Source: Chamaecyparis obtusa
Lineage: Eukaryota > Streptophyta > Pinopsida > Cupressales > Cupressaceae
Assembly: GCA_027943335.1 (NCBI GenBank)
Contig: BSBK01007858.1
Location: forward strand, 373,501 to 437,500
DNA length: 64,000 bases
Direction: 5' to 3'
The notes beneath the pieces were generated by a model that worked only from the letters and a program-made list of their open reading frames with translations, ran no database searches and was not told where the DNA came from. How positions within the stretch are numbered: the first letter of the stretch is position 1; each line of letters begins with the position of its first letter. This document shows positions 56,606-64,000 of this stretch, in pieces. The position numbers were made by a program, and so were the translations under genes.

Positions 56606-59461
56606 GTAGTGATAGCTACCATCATAGATTCAACTTCCTGAATCTTCTTAAGATGATATGTAGTTAGTTTGTCTTTAATCATATAGTCAACAATTACTTT
56701 TCTTCCTTTTGATGCTAAATCTTTTAGCATTACTTGACCAACCTTTAGATAATTAAGGTCAAGTGAGAAATTGCTTATCAACTCATCTAGCATTTTCTTG
56801 AGATATTTCTCTTCTGTAATCTTAGATGTTGATTCTTCTAAACTTGAGAAATTTGCTTTGAAGCTTGTCAAAATAGTGCTAACATCATCCACTGAATGTA
56901 CACTTGATACTTTCTTATCCTTTGTTAGTAGATTGTTTAGTATGTTTACTGATTCAACAAATAGGGGATTTCTCATAACTTGTTTCTCTTTTTCTTTCTC
57001 CATGGCTAATACACTTATCTTTATTAAATCTTCTTCTCCCCAAGAATCTAGACTGGTTGTATCAGGGGTCAAACTTGACAACAATGAAACTGATGGCTTA
57101 GGGGTAAGGAGTGAGCTTTGGCTTACTTCCATAATCTCAGTCTTTACCTTTATTGGAATCTCAGTTGAAGGTTCTTCTTTATGTTCATCTTCTTTCTCAT
57201 TTATAGGTTCATCTTCCTTCTCACTTTCTTGTCCAGTCAAGTCTTCAACTTGGACTTCTTCTTGCTTCTTAGGTGACTCTTCTCCACATAAAATCTTGAC
57301 CTCTTTAGTACTTATAAAGGCTTCTTCAAACTTGTCTAGGTCTTTATCTGTTGTCGCCATTGATATTTCAACATTATCAATCATGATAGTGTCATCCTTA
57401 GCTTCAATCATGGGTGAAGACTCCATTGCTTCAGTACGTGCTGTCACTATGGGTGCAAAATCTTATGGCCCTATCATCAGTGAATTAGGAATCTCAACTG
57501 CTTTTTCTTGCTCAGAGGGAACTTGGGTTGCAAGCATAGTAGGATGATACATGTGTCTTTCCAAAAACACCTTTTCAAATACCTTCTATGTTTCCTTAGC
57601 AACCAACTCATAATCCTTATTCATTATTTGTAGAGTTTTGAGTTTAGTTATTAGGCGAGGCTTCACCAAATCCAGCAATAAACTTTTCTCTTCCACTAAA
57701 CAGACATGAAGGTTGTCATCCAATGTCTTTTCCCTTATCCTAAAATCTTATTCTATAGCTTGTCTCTTCAAAGAATCCAGAATGTTCCATACATTATCTA
57801 CAATGACTATCTTAAGTTCCAGAACTATCTTCTTGAACTTAATCATGTGCTTGATAATCATACTATGGATTTCTGATTTATCAATCGCATGATACTTATC
57901 ATAGAACTTTGCTATTTGATCTATTCTCCCTTCATCAATGACTCTAGTTTTCAACACATCAAGATTCAATCTAAATCCTACCTTAGGAGGTGCTTGAGTA
58001 TTTCCATCTTTGCTTCTTGTTGTTCTTGATGATGGGTGGCTTGCATCAGTTTGCTTCTTACTTTTAGGCATCTTACTAGGCTCAGGAGATGGAGTGGACT
58101 CCAGATCAATTATGGTTGTAGACACACATATTTTTTCTTCTATTTTTTTCTTCTTCTCCTTAGGATCATCAGATTTCTCTATTTTGACATTAGAAGAGGG
58201 TGTGCTCTCAAGTTACATTGCAATCTTGGCTTCCCTAGCTTTATCTAAGTCTACTTGTGTAACACCATGAATTTTTAGAATGTCTAAAGTTATCTTGGAT
58301 GCTTTTCTCTTTGTTGCTGCACTGTATAAGATAGAGTCTACTTGTCTTGTCTTCTCTTCATAAGTACCCCATCTTGGTTCATTGGGATCCTTAGGCACTG
58401 ATAAGAGGAGTTGTGCATAAGCTTCCAAAATGTGTTCCTCCACTTCATAACCAAGTGGATGAATCCACTTAGTCCTAGGTTCCACTGCTTCCATGCAAGT
58501 GATATCAGTTTCCACCATGAAACATATACTGTCCTTATACTTCTCCACTATACTCTTAGGTATCCTATACCTTCTCTGCATTCTGATTCTGAATATTTTG
58601 ATTTCCAAATCCATGAAGTCTTTTATGGTGCTCTCTGATGTTGCCTTGAATGAGATTTGTGGCAATGTAGGTAGGCTCTTGTCAAGATAAAGATCTGACA
58701 CTTTACCAACAATATGAAATACATGTAGATGATCAATGACCCAAGCCTTAATATCTTTCTCTTATCATGCTTTATAGCCCTTATGTTGTCTAAAAATTGT
58801 GCGCACAGAATCTCACACAAGTTAAACTCTCCATTTTCCTTCACTATTCTTATAGCTTCCAGAATAGTGGTTGCGGACACACTGTTTACTCTATTTGTGT
58901 GTTGGAACTTGTAACCAAGTACCATAGCCATTAGTTTTATGTCCTCCTTAATGGGCTCAATTTTCATCCCATGCTTATCACTTTGGGACTTGTACAAGCT
59001 TGCTCTACTTGTTTCTTGACATCCTTACCAGTAGGAAGAATGGCATCGATCTTGGAAAGTCAGGTCATCTCATAAATGAGATCTAATGTAATGCAAACTA
59101 GAACTTCTCCAATCCAAAATAGGTCATCATGTATTCTACTCAATAGAATCTTGATCCATTCTGACTCATAAAATTTATATGCAGTCGCATACTCAATTAT
59201 TGGGTGATTTGTGAAATGCGTGAACTCATCCTTGAATGACATGTTTGGATTCATCATTGTTTCAATGTGTGACCTAATTTTTTCCAACCCTACAAGTTCC
59301 TTCTTATAGTATATATATGTGCAAATATCTTCTACGTGCATCAATCCCATCGAACTTCTAGAAAATGCCCCTTCTAGGTCATCTAGGACTAACTTAAAAT
59401 GATTTTTCTTGAATATATATCTCTTCCTCTCTGTAAAATCAAATACAATTGGAGTGGCCAT
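56606..59461 (-). pseudogene. ORF2 of the decayed element (unknown protein)
   Basis: From the ATG at 59461 (MATPIVFDFTERKR): KFYESEWIKILLSRIHDDLF (compare WVRYILSRVHDGKIWL in the other element), then a region with frameshifts near 59000 and 58700. It continues with YRIPKSIVEKYKDSICFMVE, CMEAVEPRTKWIHPLGYEV and RWGTYEEKTRQVD, which align with the ORF2 at 50400-50640. A Lys/Glu-rich and Ser/Thr-rich part follows (58125-57100) and a helical C-terminus (56600-56900, including MLDELISNFSLDLNYLKVGQ). The last residues read into the repeat at 56605. Similarity is moderate, so the two elements are separate lineages of one family. Confidence 0.65.
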
Positions 59462-60065
59462 TACTTACTTGATCAATGCTTAAATAGGTTTCCAAATAAT
59501 TTCTAAACCATCGTGTCCGAACAAGGGTTTCCTAACCAACTCAAACTTATTTTCACTGATGAAAACAACTGCAATCTTTCAATACTAACTACTTGATCTC
59601 CTGTGCTCTCCAAAGGCTCGAACTTGAATGCAAATGTGTGGATAATGGATCTCCAGTGACTATTAAAAAAACTTTCTACAATTAATACTTGCTGCCATAA
59701 TACGAAATGTAATAGAGAATTTCAATCTTTTTTTCTACTATAGATTAGGCTATGCGATCTTGCATACAATGTCAACTAGTATCCAAACAACTATAACCAA
59801 AGGCGGATACTTTGAGGGTGAGTATACTAGCCACGCAAGGGTCTAGAGCTAATCTAGCTCCCCTTATGACCATGAGGGTCATTTATCCAGAAGTAGAAGG
59901 TGTGTCTATTACTGATGCATCCACTACATAGTCATCAACATTATCTTTCTTTACTTCCATCCAAATCATGCTCAAATCTTCTGTAGCTTTCACAAACTTG
60001 ACTTCTCCATATTCATGCAAAATTGATCCTTGAGACTTATCAGGTCTTTCTTGTCTTTGTGCTTG
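59462..60065 (-). other. Inter-ORF spacer of the decayed element
   Basis: Corresponds in place to 49038-49478. No gene seen. The end of ORF1 may extend into it past a stop (residues like SILHEYGEVKFVKATEDLSM on the minus strand). Confidence 0.4.
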
Positions 60066-61009
60066 TTATCTGCAATACCTTGAGATGTGTCCAACCTTGT
60101 TATAGGAGTAACAAATGATCGGAGGCCTTATATTCCTCGGTGCATTGATGTGGGTTACCATACTGCATTGTCTAGCTGTGTGACCATTGTAATTGCATAT
60201 CTGACATGTAATGTTCAGAGGGATTCTAACACTTTGTTGCAGTTGATTTCTCTGATTTTGTTGTGTCTGACTTCTTTGATTTGATCTACAATTCATATCT
60301 CTATGACCAAATTTATTACATGAATAACAATAACCATTGAAAGGTATTACCTCTTTACAATCTCTTGCTATATGTCCATGCTTGTTATAGGCATAACAAG
60401 TTCAGTTTACTGGCTTGTGTTCATCTTTAGATGGTTCTACTTTAGTTTCAATATGATTTTCAGTCTTCTTAACTTCTATAGATTCTTCTGGTGCTTTCAT
60501 TCTTTCTCGCATATCATTGATTTGATTGTGTGCTTCATTGAATCTAATACCCATGGTATCTCCTTTAATCTTCTGTGCATACAACTGTGACTCTATTAGA
60601 TCCTTACTTGTGTGCAATTTGTCAATATGATTCTTTGCTTCAGTCAATTCAGATTCCACCTTTTTCTTGATTTTTTCTAACTCCAAGATTTTCATGTTTG
60701 CTTGCCTCAGCTCTTCTTCCAACTATTTTCTTTGATATGCTCTTCATAAGCTTCCTAATTATTAGTTAGATTTTCATCCAATTCTTCAATCTGATCTTTC
60801 AAAGATGTGTTTTCTTCATTCATCTTTTTGACCATTTTTCCCAAATCATTGTTTGAACAATCTTCCAAATCTTTTCTAAGTTTCTTGATGAATACTTGTG
60901 TGTCACTGACCTTTAATTTCAGTTCTTCAATTTCTTTTTCAGATCTGTCAAGATCTTCAAGAGCTGCTTCAAGATTCTTTTTTAGATATTTTACTTCTTC
61001 CAAAACCAT
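60066..61009 (-). pseudogene. ORF1 of the decayed element: coiled coil plus four knuckles
   Basis: ATG at 61009 (MVLEEVKYLKKNLEAALEDL), about 200 residues of coiled coil with stops near 60750, then CYAYNKHGHIARDC, CYSCNKFGHRDMNC, CQICNYNGHTARQC and CYSYNKVGHISRYC. In the first and last the second Cys is Tyr, so those knuckles should not bind zinc. Same plan as 47844-49037 but four knuckles rather than five. The start sits about 40 bases after the primer site. Confidence 0.7.
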
Positions 61010-61049
61010 GATCTCCTCAAGTGGTTAAACTTATCTTCAGAGGACCAAA

Positions 61050-61062
61050 GCTCTGATACTAA
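61050..61062 (-). other. Primer binding site, tRNA-Met type, one change
   Basis: Minus strand TTAGTATCAGAGC, differing by one base from the usual TTGGTATCAGAGC, next to the LTR end. Confidence 0.8.
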
Positions 61063-61063
61063 T

Positions 61064-62190
61064 TGTTAGGAATGGGAACACTGAGAGGGGAGGGGGTGAA
61101 TCAGTGTTCTATATTATTAATGTTTTTATGCTTCTTGAAACTTAGCCCAATTAATCAATTACTGAACTAAATATTAAAGTAAGTAAAGAAAACAACAATA
61201 ACACATAACACCAGATATGATTACGGGGAAACCTTTGCTAAAGGAAAAACCCCGGTGGGAATTAATACCACTAATAATTGTACTTTGTATTATGAACTTG
61301 TTAATGTTCATTTTCCCTGTTAGGAATAATTATTACAATGCTTTAGTACAATGACCTGGTCAAAGGTCAAACCTCGTTAGGATTCTTGAAGTAAAAAACC
61401 ATGTTAGGGGTGGAAGGCTCACTGTCAGAGCTCATTGCTCAATGAGGAAGGCTATAACCTTCTGGATATTAGATACACACTATATCTACAAGGTGAACTG
61501 CTGCTATGACACTGCTTGTCTGATTAGTTCCTTTTGTGCATTGATGCTTTAACCTCTTGTAAAGCTCTATAACATTCTTACTACTCTTAACACATACTTT
61601 GCATACTTCTTCTCTTCTATTTCATCTTCTCACAACTTTTTCATACTCAAATACAAAAGCGCATGTCTTATATATAGGCACAACCAAAACTATTTCCTAA
61701 GTTGGCCTATAACCTATTACATATAACGCTTCCAAATGAATTGGCTCAAGCATGTTTACATACATTGATATTAACATGTTTACAACACATTTACAATAGG
61801 CGCATAGCCTTTACAAAACAAAATAATACTCGCTAATCAAAATCTTTCCTGTCAGTTGCATGCTCTGTTATGTTCTGCCACTCACTGTCTGTGTCACTTC
61901 AACTCACTGTAACTTCTTCATACTATAACATCTAACCATGCATTCTTAGACATAGGTTACTAACATACTCAAAAGCTTATCTTTAAGGGCACATACCAAA
62001 ACTTGATCATACACACATGCGTTGATGCTCTATTCATCAGGTACTTCATTCTTTGCTCTATCTTCCATACTTAACCAAATTCTGATCTTCTAAGTTATTG
62101 CACTAACCTCAAAACTTCATATGACTTTGTGTCCATAATGACACCGCTAAACTTAGTCATATACACTAGTATAGTCAACTTGTGAACACA
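61064..62190 (-). repeat. 5' LTR of the decayed element
   Basis: On the minus strand it starts TGTGTTCACA and ends CCATTCCTAACA after the C-rich box (61080-61100). TATATATAAG at 61668-61676 is a likely TATA box. At 1127 bases it is close in length to the LTRs of the young relative. Confidence 0.8.
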
Positions 62191-64000
62191 AAGTTACCAT
62201 CAAGAATTGATATCCACTTCCTAGGATTTTTGACATGTTTGATCAGCTTTAGGGTGCTAGAGTGTTCTCCAAGATTGACCTTAAGTCAGGCTATCACCAG
62301 TTAAGGATAGTGGATAGTGATATCCACAAGAATGCATTTCGCACCTGATATGACCACTATAAGCTCACCATAGTTCCATTCAATCTTACAAATTCTCCAG
62401 TTGTATTTAGGAGTCTTATGAGTGGAGATTTCATACTTTCCTTAACAAGTTTTTCATGGTATTCCTTGACAATATCTTGATCTATTCAAAGGATGAGAGA
62501 GAGCACGAAGAGCACATGAGACAAGTTTTGCAGTACCTTAGAGATAATTGACTTTATGGCATCTTGTTGAAGTGTGCCTTCTTCAGATCAGAGGTCAAGT
62601 ATTTGGGCCATGTGATATATGGTGATGGGATCTCAGTAGATCCATCGAAGATTGATGCCATTATGAATTGGCCAGCACCTACCACAGTGACTGAGGTAAG
62701 AAGTTTCATGGGTCTAGCCGGTTATTACAGATAGTTTATTGAGGGGTTTTCTCGTGTGGTACACCCTATTACTTCTCTTCAGTGAAAGGGAAATAAGTTT
62801 GAGTGGACTAAGGAGTGTGATAGAGCTTTTTAGGATCTCAAGAGAGCATTGACCAGTGCACCCATTCTTTTTGTGCCAAAGCCTTCAACAGAGTTTGTAG
62901 TTTGCACATATGCTTCCCTAGATGGTTTAGAGGCAGTTCTTATGCAGGATGGGTGAGCTATAGCCTATGAGTCCAGGAAACTGAAAACTCACGAGCTCAA
63001 ATATCCTACACATGATCTCAAACTTGTAGTAGTGGTGCATGCTTTAGTGAGATGGTGACACTCCCTCTTAGGGCATCGATTCAAACTTCATTCAAACCAC
63101 TAGAGTCTACAGTACATCTTCACACAACCGAACCTTAATGCTAGGCAACGGAGATGGATGGAGTTCTTGTGTGAATATAATTTTGATGTTCACTACATCA
63201 AGGGGAAAGAGAATGTTGTCACAGATGCTTTGAGTAGGAGATGGCATGAGCTTTCTTCTATGTCTATAGGCACATATTTGAGAGATCACATTCTTCATCA
63301 CTTGCACAATGATGAGTTTTATGCAGAAGTGAGTGAGTTGATTCGATCTTAGAGACCCCTTGAGGGGAAGTATGTATATTATTCCATGGAGTCAAATGGA
63401 CTCTTACATAATAGAGGACACATCTACATACCTTCTTCCAAAGGATTGCGAGATTTTATCATGCTAGAGGCCCATAGATCCCCTTATGTAGCGCATCCTA
63501 GAGTGAAGAAGATGCATGTCGATTTGAGATAGTTATATCATTGGCCAAGCATGAAAACATAGATTGCTAAGTTGGTAGCTAGGTGCCTAGAATTCCAGAG
63601 GGTGAAGGCGAAACACCGACATCTAGGTGGTCTACTTTAGCCCCATGAGATACCAGTGTGGAATTGGGATGCCATATCTATGGACTTCATTATTGGTCTT
63701 CCTATGTCATCTCATCATCATGATGCCATCATGGTGATAGTTAACAAGTTGACCAAGGTGGCTCATTTCTCACTAGTGCGTACTACCTTTACTACACCAT
63801 CAGTGGCACACGTGTTCTTGTGAGATATTGTCAGACTACATGACGTACCTCATAAGATCATCTCAGATAGAGATTCTCTCTTCACTTCATCCTTTTGGAG
63901 AGAACTCTAGGCAGCGGTAGGCACTAGGCTCAACTTCAATACGACCTATCATCCTAAGATAGATGGACAAACTGAAAGGGAAAATTAGGTGTTAGAAGAC
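62191..64000 (+). pseudogene. Ty3/gypsy pol (RT, RNase H, integrase), decayed and cut at window end
   Basis: Begins in RT ([37 protein letters not shown]). The YxDD box reads VFLDN, so the second catalytic Asp is Asn. Next are FRSEVKYLGHVI, RSFMGLAGYYR and the RNase H ([61 protein letters not shown]). Then comes the integrase with LEAHRSPYVAHP and RCLEFQRVK (second zinc-binding Cys changed to Phe). Its catalytic core has [32 protein letters not shown] and YHPKIDGQTERE. The motif set fits a chromovirus-like plant gypsy. Many stops, mostly TAG or TGA. The 5' end is lost at the LTR junction, and the 3' end lies outside the window. Confidence 0.85.

Larger units (their letters stand above)
56606..62190 (-). 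mobile_element. Decayed pol-less two-ORF LTR element, 3' end missing
   Basis: On the minus strand the order is 5' LTR (62190-61064), tRNA-Met primer site, ORF1 with coiled coil and knuckles, then ORF2, cut at about 56605. The order and ORF2 similarity match 46691-53987. The 5' LTR border (TGTGTTCACA at 62190) cuts a Ty3/gypsy RT exactly between codons, so this element inserted into that gypsy copy. The other half of the gypsy and the 3' LTR are not next to it, so a later deletion or rearrangement removed them. Confidence 0.8.

Noticed and set aside
56771..57547. 258-codon plus-strand frame
   Set aside because: It is antisense to the decayed ORF2, whose minus-strand reading is the one with homology to the other element.

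Overview
This window looks like repeat-dense nuclear DNA of a plant with a very large genome. A gymnosperm is my guess, but nothing here proves it. The evidence is nested Ty1/copia and Ty3/gypsy LTR elements with tRNA-Met-type primer sites, a plant LINE, CCHC-knuckle Gag proteins, and almost every reading frame decayed by stop codons. I found no intact host gene, no tRNA or rRNA gene and no CRISPR array.

Layout. 1-17.6 kb is a nest of transposons. A Tat-like Ty3/gypsy pol relic (1977-3048, minus) is broken by the LTR of a minus-strand copia element (3049-4129 and 11714-11793). That LTR is itself split by a 7.6-kb pol-less LTR element (4130-11708, target duplication AAAAT), and that element carries a solo LTR (7338-8640, target duplication ATTAC). 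The pol-less element has its 3' LTR inverted. Copia pol remains at 13129-13818 and a 5'-truncated LINE at 14287-16250. 17.6-20.6 kb and 54.0-56.6 kb hold a dispersed repeat family in opposite orientations, with recurring copies of one short reading frame.

21173-39320 is the most interesting part. Two 35-bp terminal inverted repeats (32/35 matching, TA at the outer ends) bracket 18 kb. Just inside the left end are GC-rich palindromes, followed by gene A (plus strand, nine exons that keep frame, 524 codons). Gene B (minus strand, 30272-33463) is a 1064-codon frame broken only by stops. It carries VVDFAENY, WSDNCTSQFKN and HGKGEHDGAGA motifs that I read as an RNase H-fold (DDE/D) transposase of an uncharacterised type. 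The rest of the interval holds a 357-bp tandem array, a 90-bp satellite and a 2.7-kb purine-only GA tract. I propose this as a large, now inactive DNA transposon of an undescribed family.

39799-42134 is a small gag-only LTR element (TR-GAG type, target duplication CCTTG). 43588-43996 is a foldback element, and 44243-44584 is a GRF zinc-finger pseudogene. 46691-53987 is a young, complete LTR element (target duplication TTTAG, LTRs nearly identical) with no pol. Its ORF1 is coiled coil plus five CCHC knuckles, and its ORF2 is an unrecognised protein of about 1045 residues. A decayed relative with the same two-ORF plan lies on the minus strand at 56606-62190 and interrupts a Ty3/gypsy pol (62191-64000).

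Across the window most in-frame stops can be explained as CAG, CAA or CGA turned into TAG, TAA or TGA, which fits cytosine-methylation decay of silenced transposons.
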